From positions 1-47,794 of the forward strand of contig NZ_JAHRIB010000035.1 in assembly GCF_019090165.1 (NCBI RefSeq): a stretch of DNA of 47,794 nucleotides, read 5' to 3'. Source of the DNA: Streptomyces sp. BV286 (GTDB taxonomy: Bacteria > Actinomycetota > Actinomycetes > Streptomycetales > Streptomycetaceae). Both the position numbers and the translations under genes were made by a program. This document shows, piece by piece, positions 1 to 9,080 of this stretch. How positions within the stretch are numbered: the first letter of the stretch is position 1; each line of letters begins with the position of its first letter. The notes beneath the pieces were generated by a model, which did not search any database, was not told the DNA's origin, and was given only the letters and a program-made list of their open reading frames with translations.

Positions 1-3000
1 CCTCACCGTTGAGGTAGGGGAAGAGGACGTCCTTGTTGCGAGGGTCGCGCTGGATCAGGTCGTCTGCCTGTTCGGGGGTGAGGATGAACCCTTTCCCCAA
101 CACGTTAGACCCCTGGAACGACTTGCTCTTGTTGGCTACCAGACGGTACGGCCGCCCCGAAACCCGAGACCGCGGATCAAGCGACGAAGTGATACCCCGG
201 ACCGCGACATCGTCCAGTACCCGAGTGGCGTCAGCACCCAACCCCGGCCTGGTGGTCCAGACAGCGCAGTACTCCAGTGCCGCAGACCGCGAAGGCCAGC
301 GTGCGCTCTTCACCGCTCGGCGTACCTCGATGCCGTCATCCAGTAGCTGGTCGAGTCCAACCTCCCGAGTATCGCCCTGGGCAAGGGTGTTGGTAGCGAT
401 CAGGCCCGTCTGGCCGCGCTCGCTGAGCAGTTGGTGGGCTCGGAGCTCGAAGTAGGCGACGAGGTCCGCGCTACCCCGCTGCCCACGCCCCAGCCCGAGC
501 ACGAGGTACTCGCGGTATGCCTGCCCCAGAGTCCCCGTCAGTTTCTGGCCACCGAGGAAAGGAGGGTTGCCGATGATCGCGTCGAAGCCGCCCTGCTCGG
601 CCTCGAAGACCTCGGGGAACACGAGAGGCCAGTGCACGGGCAGACGGACGAAGCCGTCCGCGGGGAGGTCCTTGCTCAGCCAGTCCAGAGCCCGCGTCCG
701 AGCATCGTGGATCACGGGGTCGGAGTCGCGGACCGACTCAGAGGCGACCATGCCGGCCAGCTCCGCAGCCTGGATGTAGGTAGCGCTCTGCAACGAGTCA
801 CCGCCACCCGCAGAAGCGAGGCCCGCCCCTGTCGTCAGGTCGCCGATCAGCCGCAGGCGTTGCAGGTGTTCGTTCGTGGCCGCGAGCAGGCGCCGTTTCT
901 CATCCAGGTCGGCAATGGTGTCGCTGTGGATTCCGGCGATGGCCTGCCGGTTGTCTGCCGCGCCGTGGACACGAGCACGCGCCCACTCGGTCCACCCCTC
1001 TTCGAAGGCTCCCCGATGGAGCTTGCGGCCCGCTACCGGATCGAGATGCACACTCTCGATCTGCTCCAGGTTGGCGATCCCCAGCAGCGAGTCCCCCGCC
1101 ACCAACCGGTCGTCCAGAAACGTGAACGGGCGTTCCGGGTCCATGGAGATCAGCCACAGCGACAGCTTGGCCATCTCCACCGCCATGGGATTGATGTCCA
1201 CCCCGTACAGGCAGTGCTCGATGATCAGGCGCCGGGCGCGGACCATCACCGGGTCGCTCTCCGCGTCCGCCGCCGTCATGGCGCCCGTCTGGTCGCGGTG
1301 GCTGCCGCGGAAGGCCAGGGCCTCCTCGTCCTCCGCCTCGACCCAGGCGTCGACCAGACGGTCCGCGAGGTAGCGGCAGGCGGCGACCAGGAAGGCGGCC
1401 GACCCCATCGCGATGTCGGCGACCTTGAGCTTCAGGATGTCGTCCGCGCCGACGAGCTTCCACTGCTTGTCGTCCGCCGTCTGGAGCGGGCCCGGACGGT
1501 AGACGAGTGGCTCCAGTGCTCCCACGGCGACCTGCTGGGCCAGGACACGCGGCGTGTAGTGGGTGCCGGTGTTCTTGCGGAGGCGGGACTCCGTGACATA
1601 CAGGCCGTCCTCCGGGATCACCACCGGCAGGCCGCGCAGGTCGTCGCGGAGGAGGCCATGGAAGGGGAGGATGCGCTCGGCCAGGTCGCGGTCGTTCTCG
1701 GTCACCGCGAGCAAGCGGTGAACGGCCTTGCCCCGCGCCTGGTCGTCGCCGGTGGCGAGCAGCTTCTCCATCTTCGACGCTGCGGCTGGCGGCCTGGGGT
1801 CTTTCAAGTGCTCGTGCAGCTTCTTCGACAGGCCCGGGAGGTTGGGCTTCTGGCCGGAGACGGCGCGTGCGCCCACTCCGAACGGGGCAGCCAGTTCCTC
1901 CAGTTCGGTCAGGCTCACCTCGTGTTCCAGGCCGGGCTTGCCGATGAGCCCAAGCACGGTGTCCTGGGCGCGCTTGCCGTCGTACGAGAGGAGGCCCTCG
2001 TACACGTAGCCGATCTGCTCGACATCGAGGGCCCGGAAGGTCAGCCGGCGCCGCTCCCTGTTGACGACGACGAACTGCACCGAGTCGAGGACGTGCAGGA
2101 CGGTCCGGTCGTCGATCGGGAGGAGGGAGGTGTGGCCGTCTGCGGCCCGCGTGGCGCCGTCGTCCGTGGCGTCTGCGCCCTCCGGCACCGCCTCCAGCCA
2201 GGGGAAGCGCTTCGGGTCGAAGATCGAGCCGTCGTACGCAGGCAATGTGAGCAGGGGGTGGTCCACTCCGCCGTGGACGGCGTGGAAGAGGGCGATCAGC
2301 CGGTGCCAGGCGGCGGTGGTGTGGTCCAGGGAGTCCTCGCCGTCCGCGCGGCGGCGTTTGTCCAGCGTCTCGTACAGCCGCCCGGCCGAATACGCCTCCG
2401 CGTAAAGCTCGTTGTCAGCGGGCAGCAGGCCCCGTTCCTCCGCGAAGAGGAGGAAGACGACGCGCATCATGACCGCGACGGCGCCCCGGTAGACCTCGCT
2501 CGCCGGTACACCTGACAATCCCTTGCCGCCGCGTTTGACCATCCGGGCCTCGGCGCGGCCGATGGAGTCCACCAGGAGTTCGACGGCCTGACGGACCTGG
2601 ATGCCGAGCGCCTCGGTGACGTCTTCCTGACCGTCCAGGCTCTCGCGCAGCAGCGCAGGGAGCAGTTCGTCCACCGGGCGTCCGAAGAACCGGCCGCGGC
2701 GGAGGAGGGACACCCAGGCGCGGACCGCCACCAGGTCAGCCGCCTCGTTCCAGGCGATGGTGTCGAAGGTGGCGCTCGTCGTGACGCCGCCGGGCGGTGC
2801 CCAGACCAGGGACCACCAACGGCCGTCGGTGACCAGGCCCAGCTCGACGCCATGGTGGCGCAGGACGTGGGCGAGCCGGTCGACTCCGCTCGCCGCCCAG
2901 GAGTCGTCCCTGATACGGCGAGTCGGCACGGTGTCGGGCGGGAGGACCAGGCCGAGGATCGGTACGTGCTGGGCGGTGCCAGCAGTATCCGGTTCGGCGG

Positions 3001-3451
3001 TGGGGTCGGTTCCAGGGCGGACGAGGGCGAAGTCGGGGCGGACGGTGGTGTCGGACCCGGGCGGGCTGACTGCGAACCGGTCCAGCAGCGTGTCGTCCTC
3101 GGCCAGGCTTTCGCCGCTGTCGCCGAACTGTCCGGCGCCCTCCCGCAGATGCAGGGCGTCGTCCCATTCCAGCAGGGTGCGCAGCTGGAAGCCGATCCAG
3201 TCGAGGCGGCCGGCGCCCTTGCGGTCGTCCTGCCAGATGCCGTGGTGGAGGCGGATGTCGGCGCGGCGCCCGCTGGGCACGCCTTCCAGCTGTGGCCAGC
3301 TGCGCAGCAGGACCGGCAAGGTGAGAAACGGGCCGGACACCTCGACGAGGTTCAGCCAGTCCAGGTGCTGCTGCTTGCCGTCGGACGCCTTCGCGGCACG
3401 GATTGCGGCGGCGGAGGGACGGCGGCTTCCGGAGCGCGGCGCGGAGCTCAT
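1..3451 (-). CDS. drmMI: DISARM-type N6-adenine DNA methylase (DrmMI-like), 3' end outside window
   Basis: Large Eco57I-class adenine methyltransferase, predicted to mark self DNA so that the linked helicase system spares it. I translated the minus strand from the ATG at 3451. About 1,150 residues are present and the frame is still open at base 1, so the C-terminus is missing. Visible motifs, all in this frame: FLLFAEERGLLP in the N-terminal half, the SAM-binding motif I (DIAMGSAAF, about residues 679-687), CLYGVDINP near 752, and the catalytic NPPF at 962-965 within FDAIIGNPPF. The start codon overlaps the drmD stop by one base (TGATG), so the two are translationally coupled. Pairing with a DrmD-type helicase is the main reason for the DISARM class 1 call; drmA, drmB and drmC would be expected further left. 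A stand-alone helicase-methylase pair is the alternative. Confidence 0.8.
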   Translation of the reverse strand, partial: MSSAPRSGSRRPSAAAIRAAKASDGKQQHLDWLNLVEVSGPFLTLPVLLRSWPQLEGVPSGRRADIRLHHGIWQDDRKGAGRLDWIGFQLRTLLEWDDALHLREGAGQFGDSGESLAEDDTLLDRFAVSPPGSDTTVRPDFALVRPGTDPTAEPDTAGTAQHVPILGLVLPPDTVPTRRIRDDSWAASGVDRLAHVLRHHGVELGLVTDGRWWSLVWAPPGGVTTSATFDTIAWNEAADLVAVRAWVSLLRRGRFFGRPVDELLPALLRESLDGQEDVTEALGIQVRQAVELLVDSIGRAEARMVKRGGKGLSGVPASEVYRGAVAVMMRVVFLLFAEERGLLPADNELYAEAYSAGRLYETLDKRRRADGEDSLDHTTAAWHRLIALFHAVHGGVDHPLLTLPAYDGSIFDPKRFPWLEAVPEGADATDDGATRAADGHTSLLPIDDRTVLHVLDSVQFVVVNRERRRLTFRALDVEQIGYVYEGLLSYDGKRAQDTVLGLIGKPGLEHEVSLTELEELAAPFGVGARAVSGQKPNLPGLSKKLHEHLKDPRPPAAASKMEKLLATGDDQARGKAVHRLLAVTENDRDLAERILPFHGLLRDDLRGLPVVIPEDGLYVTESRLRKNTGTHYTPRVLAQQVAVGALEPLVYRPGPLQTADDKQWKLVGADDILKLKVADIAMGSAAFLVAACRYLADRLVDAWVEAEDEEALAFRGSHRDQTGAMTAADAESDPVMVRARRLIIEHCLYGVDINPMAVEMAKLSLWLISMDPERPFTFLDDRLVAGDSLLGIANLEQIESVHLDPVAGRKLHRGAFEEGWTEWARARVHGAADNRQAIAGIHSDTIADLDEKRRLLAATNEHLQRLRLIGDLTTGAGLASAGGGDSLQSATYIQAAELAGMVASESVRDSDPVIHDARTRALDWLSKDLPADGFVRLPVHWPLVFPEVFEAEQGGFDAIIGNPPFLGGQKLTGTLGQAYREYLVLGLGRGQRGSADLVAYFELRAHQLLSERGQTGLIATNTLAQGDTREVGLDQLLDDGIEVRRAVKSARWPSRSAALEYCAVWTTRPGLGADATRVLDDVAVRGITSSLDPRSRVSGRPYRLVANKSKSFQGSNVLGKGFILTPEQADDLIQRDPRNKDVLFPYLNGE

Positions 3452-6400
3452 CAGTATGCCTCCTTGGCGGGGATGACGAAAACGACGGCGACAGGGAAGA
3501 GATGGTCCTGCGGCTCGCGGTAGCGGGCGGCGATCGCGGCGAGTTCGCGCTGGCGTTCGTCCTCCACGCCGTCGAGCCGGGCCCGCCAACGTTTGCGGTC
3601 GTCGGCGAGCTGGCGGCGTTCGTCGGGATCCTTCAGCTCGTCCAGGCCGAAGAGCGTGTCCATTCCGCCCGTCGGGGAGGCCGCCGTGGCGGAGGAGGTC
3701 TCGCCGAGCCGGTTCCGCAGAGTGCGCTGGAGACGGTCGAGGGTGGCGTTGATGCGCTGCTCCTCATCGGCCTGGCGCTCGGCCAGCCGGTCCATCAGGG
3801 ACACCTTGCGTTCCTTGCCGCGCGCGTCGACAGACTGGGTGAGGCCCTCGTACGTCTTCGGCCAGCTCTGCTGGAGCCGGTGGAGCAGGCGCTCCTTGGC
3901 GGGGCGGCCCTCGGTGAGCGCTCGGTCCAGGATCGAGGCGACCGCCTCTACTCCGCGCAGCCGACGCTGCCAGCCGTTGTCGCCGAGCCAGCCACCCGCG
4001 TGCAGGATCTCCTCATGGAGGCGCTGCCCGTCCGTGCCGACCAGCACGAAGCGGGCGTACGCGCCGACGAACGTGGTCTCCAGGGCGGGGTCGTCGCTGA
4101 CGACGGCCGTGATCCGGCGCAGGTCGACGTTGTCCGCGTTCCAGACGGCCGCGCGCAGCAGCCGCGTCGACATGGCTACCAGCGGATGGTTCAGATGGGC
4201 CAGCACGATGTCGGGGCGCCCCGAAGCTGCCCGCGCATCGAAGGTGACCGGGCGAAGGACGTCGGGGCGAAGCTTGTCGGGCAGGCCGCGGGTGGCCCGC
4301 TCCCACGAGCCGGTCAGCGGGGGCACGGTGTACAGGCCCTGCCGGAAGTCGTCCTCGGACGGCGCGTTCTCGTCGAGGCACGGTACGAGGGGCTGCTGGC
4401 GGGCCAGGTTCAGCGCGGTGTTCACCACGCGGGCGACCCGGTCCGGGGTGATGCCGAGTTCCACGGTCGTCTGCTTCAGCTGGGCGCTGAGCCGCCGCAC
4501 CTGCTCAGTGACGTTCTGTTCGGCGTCCACCTTGCCGCCCGTGGGACGACCCTTGATCTTCTTCGCTCGGGCGTGCTCGATGTCGAAGTCGCTGAGCTGG
4601 CCCGTCATCCGCAGCTGTACCTTCTCGGCGAGTACGGCGTTGACCTCGCCGAGGTCCTCCTCCATCTGCGCGACCTTCCGCGCGATGCGGGCGAGGAACT
4701 CCAGGTCGGCCTCGTACACGTCCGTCCTGGCCTTGTCCCAGGCGGCGCCGACGAAGTGCATGATCTGCGGGTTGTATCGCTGGCCGTAGCGATCGATGCG
4801 GCCGATGCGCTGTTCGAGCTTGTTGGGGTTGAACGGGATGTCGTAGTTGATCAAATATCGACAATGGTCTTGGAGGTCGATTCCCTCGCTTGCGGCGTCA
4901 GTGGCGATGAGGATGCGTACCGTGCCCTCGGGGCTGGTGGGCTGTTCCTGGAAGGCGAGCCGGATCTGCTCGCGCTCGTCGGCATTCTTCCCACCGTGGA
5001 GGGTGAGGACGCGGCCCTCCTGGGCCAGGCCCTCCTGCTGGAGCAGGTTCAGCAGCCAGTCTTGGGTGTCGCGGTACTCGGTGAACACGACGACCCGCTC
5101 GTTCCCCCAGGTCCCGCCGGTGAGGCAGATGGCCTTGAGGGTCTTGACGAGCTCCTTGGCCTTGGCGTCAGGGGACGCCTGGTGGGCCTGGCCCCAGCGG
5201 GCCATCCGCTCCAGCAGCTCGGCCTCTTCCTCGGAAGAGGCCGGGGTGACCGTGGCTGCTCGGGTGATCGCGTCGTGCTCGGCCTCGGCCAGCTCCTCGT
5301 CGTCGAGCTCGGCGGCGTAGTCCTCGTACTGCGTGATCCACAGCGGGGTCTCGACCGGGGCCGGAACCTCCTTTTTTCCGCCTGACCTCGCCTTGGCGCG
5401 TACCGATTCGAGGTGGACGCCGACGGTGTGCGCGAAGGCGGCGGGAGAGGAGAACAGCCGCTTCTTCAGCAGCAGGGTGACCAGGTCGACGGCCTTCCGG
5501 CCGCCGCGCCGGTCGGGCGTGACCCGCTTCTTGCGCAGTTCTGCGTAGCGGGTGAGGAGGGCGTGGATCTCGCGCTCGGTGTCGGGGTACTCGACAGGCA
5601 GCGCCTTCGACTCGCGGACGTGGAAGCGGGGGTTGCCCTCCTCGTCGGTCACGGAGGTCTTCAGACGTCGTACGACGGTGTCGTCGAGGGCGGCCGTGTC
5701 CGGCTCGCCGCCGCGGAAGAAGCGCTGGTTGTCGATGAGTTCCAGCAGGGCGGTGTACGACTCCTGGTAGCCGTTGTGCGGGGTGGCGGAGAGGAAGAGC
5801 CGGTGCTCGAAGTGGGGGGCGAGACGCCGGATCAGCTTGGTCTGCTGGGAGTCGACGGCGTAGATCTGCTTGGGCGCGCTCGGGGCGACATGGTGTGCCT
5901 CGTCCAGGATCAGCAGATCGAAGGTACGGCGCCCGGGGCGGCCCGGCAGCTCCGTCGACCCTCCCGGGGGTAGCACCTCGTCGATAAGCCGCTGCGCCTT
6001 GGGCGTGCGCAACCAGGGGAGGCTGACGATGGTCAAGGGGAACACCCGGAACGGGTTGGCGGCGCTGCTGTGCGTGCGGCGCAGTTCGGCGCAGCAGGCA
6101 GAGTCGACCACGGTGAAGTCGAGGCCGAACTTGTCGGCCATCTCGTCGCGCCACTTGAGGGTGAGCCCCGCTGGGCAGACAACCATGACGCGATGGGCCC
6201 GGCCGCGCAGCCGCAGCTCCTCGGCGACCAGTCCGGCCTCCACGGTCTTGCCGAGACCGACATCGTCGGCGAGCAGCAGATTGACGCGGGGGGCGCCGAC
6301 GGCGCGAGCGACCGGTTCCAGCTGGTACGGCTCGATGGCCACCCCTGACCGGAAGGGGGCCTGGAGCGTCTTCACGTCAGCGGAAGCGACAGCGGACCAG

Positions 6401-6699
6401 CGGACGGCGTCGAGGAAGGCCGCGAGCTGCTCCGGCGGGTCGAACGCTCCGGTGGAGGCGTCGGGAAGGGAGCCGGCGGGGAGGACGCGGCGTCCCGGCT
6501 CGACCTCCCATATCACGGAGAGGGTGTCGCCGTAGCGGCCATCGGCAACGGACTGTAGATGCACCACGGTGACATCGCCGGCCGGGGCGGCTTCGACTCC
6601 GGACACCACCCAGTTCTGGCCGCGTACCTGAACGAGAGCATTCTCCTTCGGCGGCGCGACGATTGCGGAGGCTTCGGAAGTACGGGTGGTTCCGGGCAT
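3451..6699 (-). CDS. drmD: DISARM SNF2-like helicase DrmD
   Basis: SNF2/superfamily 2 helicase of 1,082 residues, the usual size for DrmD of class 1 DISARM, an anti-phage system acting on incoming DNA. Motifs seen: Walker A DDVGLGKT with Lys151, DEAH at 266-269, motif III SATPHNG near 304-310, motif V TDAASEGIDLQ at 599-609 and motif VI QRIGRIDRYGQ at 629-639. The N-terminal segment before Walker A (VRGQNWVV, then LQAPFRSGVAIEPYQLEP) is characteristic of this family rather than of chromatin-type Swi2 proteins. I chose the ATG at 6699 because GGAGG lies 8 bases upstream; a GTG at 6720 has no such site. It is followed by the methylase in a one-base overlap. The 130 bases upstream, before the kinase stop, contain a short AT-richer stretch that could hold a promoter, but no clear hexamers. 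Confidence 0.87.
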   Translation of the reverse strand: MPGTTRTSEASAIVAPPKENALVQVRGQNWVVSGVEAAPAGDVTVVHLQSVADGRYGDTLSVIWEVEPGRRVLPAGSLPDASTGAFDPPEQLAAFLDAVRWSAVASADVKTLQAPFRSGVAIEPYQLEPVARAVGAPRVNLLLADDVGLGKTVEAGLVAEELRLRGRAHRVMVVCPAGLTLKWRDEMADKFGLDFTVVDSACCAELRRTHSSAANPFRVFPLTIVSLPWLRTPKAQRLIDEVLPPGGSTELPGRPGRRTFDLLILDEAHHVAPSAPKQIYAVDSQQTKLIRRLAPHFEHRLFLSATPHNGYQESYTALLELIDNQRFFRGGEPDTAALDDTVVRRLKTSVTDEEGNPRFHVRESKALPVEYPDTEREIHALLTRYAELRKKRVTPDRRGGRKAVDLVTLLLKKRLFSSPAAFAHTVGVHLESVRAKARSGGKKEVPAPVETPLWITQYEDYAAELDDEELAEAEHDAITRAATVTPASSEEEAELLERMARWGQAHQASPDAKAKELVKTLKAICLTGGTWGNERVVVFTEYRDTQDWLLNLLQQEGLAQEGRVLTLHGGKNADEREQIRLAFQEQPTSPEGTVRILIATDAASEGIDLQDHCRYLINYDIPFNPNKLEQRIGRIDRYGQRYNPQIMHFVGAAWDKARTDVYEADLEFLARIARKVAQMEEDLGEVNAVLAEKVQLRMTGQLSDFDIEHARAKKIKGRPTGGKVDAEQNVTEQVRRLSAQLKQTTVELGITPDRVARVVNTALNLARQQPLVPCLDENAPSEDDFRQGLYTVPPLTGSWERATRGLPDKLRPDVLRPVTFDARAASGRPDIVLAHLNHPLVAMSTRLLRAAVWNADNVDLRRITAVVSDDPALETTFVGAYARFVLVGTDGQRLHEEILHAGGWLGDNGWQRRLRGVEAVASILDRALTEGRPAKERLLHRLQQSWPKTYEGLTQSVDARGKERKVSLMDRLAERQADEEQRINATLDRLQRTLRNRLGETSSATAASPTGGMDTLFGLDELKDPDERRQLADDRKRWRARLDGVEDERQRELAAIAARYREPQDHLFPVAVVFVIPAKEAY

Positions 6700-6829
6700 G
6701 CGGACATCCTCCACTATCACTACCGGCGAGACGGCGGTGCCTACCGGAGTGCCTCATATTGACGAGCGATTCGTTCGTTGACCTAGATCACATACTTTCT
6801 CTCCTGGTTGTGGACGGGGCGTCGGCGGG

Positions 6830-8485
6830 TCACTGCGGGAGGCGGAGCGCGCGGGTCAGTCTGCCCAGGCGGCTGACCAGACGCTCCACCTCGGCATGGG
6901 CCTGATGGTCGGGAGGCAGCGCGGTCCGTTGGTCGTCGGCGAGGTGGCGCAGAGCCTCCAGGGCTTCACCAGCCGCGCCTGAGCCCGCCAGGAGGGTGGC
7001 GATGTCCCGGCGGGTCTCTAACATCTCCGGATCCAGCAGGGGAAGCACCTCCTTCTGGAGATCGAGTGCCTCGCGAAGCTCCAGGAGGGCGGCGGAATTG
7101 TGCCCGAGCCGGCCAAGGCAGCGGGCCGCCATCACCCGGCAAGCCGCGAGGTCCGCGTCCGGCGCGGAACGCGTCGACACGAGGGTTTCCGCGAGCTCCA
7201 GGCAGCCCTCGCGTGCCGCTTGCAGTTCCTGCCCTTCGAACTGCAAGCGGAGGATGGCCAGTCGGCGGGAGACGACCTCCGGATGGGAGGAGTCGAAACG
7301 GGGCAGCACCTCGTTGAGATCCCTGCCCAGCAGCTCCAGTGCCTGTGACAACCGCCCCTCTGCCGCAAGGCGTTGCGCGCGCTCGCGCAGGTCCGCCGAC
7401 TCCGCGGGTGACCCGGCCCCGGAGGTGGACGGCGGTTGCGCTGGCTGAACGGAAGGTTGTGCAGTTGCGAGCGGGGCCGGGGCGTGCTCCGGAACGGATG
7501 CGTGCGCTTTATCCGAAGGAGGATCGTTCGGAAGGTCGCTGCCATCGTGCGGCAGGCGCGCGGTGGCCTTGCCGGGCCTCGGCGTTCCGGCGCGGGCGGC
7601 CTTCGGCACCGCCTGCTCGGCCCAGGGCGCGAGGGCCTCCCGGACTTCGGCTGCGTCCACCGGCCGATCCTCCGGGCGCTTCGCAAGTAAGCGGGAGACC
7701 AGGTCGCACAGTTCGGCTGGTGCGTCGTCACGCAGCCGTTCCAGTGGTACTGGAGTATCGGCGATGTGCTGGACCACCAGGGCCAGCGGCTCGTCGGCCG
7801 TGAATGGCGGTCGTCCGCCCAGTATCTCGTACAGCACGCACCCCAGTGCGTACAGATCACTGAGGGGAGTGGCCGCCTGCCCCTTGCCTTGCTCTGGAGA
7901 GATGAAGCCCGGAGTTCCGGCCACCATGCCCGCGTCGGTCAACCGTGGACCGTCCGGTGGTTGCAGGGCGGTGGCGATACCGAAGTCGAGGACGCGTACC
8001 GTGCCGTCTGCCGTGAGCATCACGTTGCGGGGCGTGAGATCCCGGTGGACGAAGCCGCGTCCGTGAGCCTGGACCAGCACGGAGCACACCTGGGCGCCCA
8101 CCGCGGCGGCCCACTCCACGGGAAAGGGCCCGCGCTGGGCCACCAGCCGGTCCAGCGTGTGTCCGTACACGCGCTGCATGACCAGATAGAGCCGACTCGC
8201 TCGATGGGTGCCCGCATCATGGATGACCGGTACGTACGGATGCTCCAGCTTGGCCATCAGTCGTGCTTCTCTGGTGAAGCGGACGACGGCGGGGTCCTGC
8301 GGATCGAGCCTGCGCGGCATCTTGGAGACAGCCGTCCGTGGCGTCAGCAGTTTCACCGCCACAGACCGGTCCAGCCGCTGATCGTACGCCGCCCACGCCT
8401 CGCCCATGCCACCTCTGCCGAGCAGCTCCGCCAACTCGTAGCGGCCGTCGATCAGTTCGCCCCTCGTCAGGTGCTGGTCCCTCAT
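6830..8485 (-). CDS. Serine/threonine protein kinase with C-terminal TPR-like region, next to DISARM
   Basis: Predicted cytosolic eukaryotic-type kinase of 551 residues with no membrane segment. The kinase domain covers about residues 15-300: glycine loop GRGGMG at 23-28, ATP-anchoring Lys45, catalytic loop HRDLTPRN with Asp149, DFG at 167-169, and the APE-equivalent SPE. The usual Lys two residues after the catalytic Asp is Thr151. A Pro/Ala-rich linker (about 310-390) is followed by about 160 residues of paired helices with regular Leu/Ala spacing, resembling TPR repeats, a likely protein-binding surface. The ATG at 8485 was chosen because the kinase fold begins 14 residues later and a GGGGAAG stretch precedes it. 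It reads in the same direction as drmD, 130 bases upstream. A role in controlling the helicase-methylase pair is inference; kinases are known partners in Pgl/BREX systems, but not standard in DISARM. Confidence 0.85.
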   Translation of the reverse strand: MRDQHLTRGELIDGRYELAELLGRGGMGEAWAAYDQRLDRSVAVKLLTPRTAVSKMPRRLDPQDPAVVRFTREARLMAKLEHPYVPVIHDAGTHRASRLYLVMQRVYGHTLDRLVAQRGPFPVEWAAAVGAQVCSVLVQAHGRGFVHRDLTPRNVMLTADGTVRVLDFGIATALQPPDGPRLTDAGMVAGTPGFISPEQGKGQAATPLSDLYALGCVLYEILGGRPPFTADEPLALVVQHIADTPVPLERLRDDAPAELCDLVSRLLAKRPEDRPVDAAEVREALAPWAEQAVPKAARAGTPRPGKATARLPHDGSDLPNDPPSDKAHASVPEHAPAPLATAQPSVQPAQPPSTSGAGSPAESADLRERAQRLAAEGRLSQALELLGRDLNEVLPRFDSSHPEVVSRRLAILRLQFEGQELQAAREGCLELAETLVSTRSAPDADLAACRVMAARCLGRLGHNSAALLELREALDLQKEVLPLLDPEMLETRRDIATLLAGSGAAGEALEALRHLADDQRTALPPDHQAHAEVERLVSRLGRLTRALRLPQ

Positions 8486-9080
8486 CGTCTTCCCCGCGCC
8501 CTTTTGTCGCCCCGGGTTGCCGGTGGTCGCGGAGAGGCCGAGCCATATGGGGCCTCCCCAAGGTGTGTACGCACCCGGTCCGCCCCGAACCATCACGGTG
8601 GGTGCATGGTCGCTAACGATCCTAGGTCAGCACGAGAGGACCGGGGAGCGGACGAGTAAACCGAGGGTCTCGAAGCTGCCGAAATCCTTCACCGGCGCCC
8701 CGCTCCACGAGAGTTCCCTGCACTCAGGAGCGGTGTACGACTCACGGTGCTACGCCTCAAGGGGACGGGACAGAGTGCTGGGGACTTTCACAGACGCGCC
8801 GCATGTACGGGTTCGGGGCAGGTCGCGGGCTGGCGAGATTGGCCCTTGCGTCGTGTGCCCTGTTGTCCGTGCTCTCTACAGTGCGGCTCCTGACCACGTA
8901 TCAAATCGGGAACCTCCGGCTGTCCGCTCCAGACGACACCAGTCGCCTGAAGGCCGATTGCGATCCAGGTCCGGTCACAAGTCGTCATCCGGCACACGGG
9001 CAGTCGGCGCACGGGGTGGCCACGCCAGCATGGATTGCACGGTCGTGCACGAGAACACGGTGCAGCGAGGGGTGAAGCCC
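8486..9080. other. 595-base stretch without a convincing gene
   Basis: This gap separates the kinase (read left) from the cysteine-rich protein gene (read right), so it should hold both promoters. Open frames crossing it lack a ribosome binding site and have no recognisable protein features. It is slightly less G+C-rich around 8860-8920. I see no repeat array, tRNA or transposase remnant. Small RNA or operator content cannot be excluded by eye. Confidence 0.4.

Noticed and set aside
431..2515. Long plus-strand open frame (694 codons)
   Set aside because: It lies antisense to the methylase, whose minus-strand frame carries motif I, DINP and NPPF. The plus-strand product has no recognisable motif and reflects G+C codon bias.
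3403..5385. Plus-strand open frame of 660 codons
   Set aside because: Antisense shadow of drmD; all helicase motifs are on the minus strand.
8803..9075. Possible 90-residue protein in the gap before the cysteine-rich gene
   Set aside because: No ribosome binding site, no family resemblance, and the C-terminal half is low in coding character.
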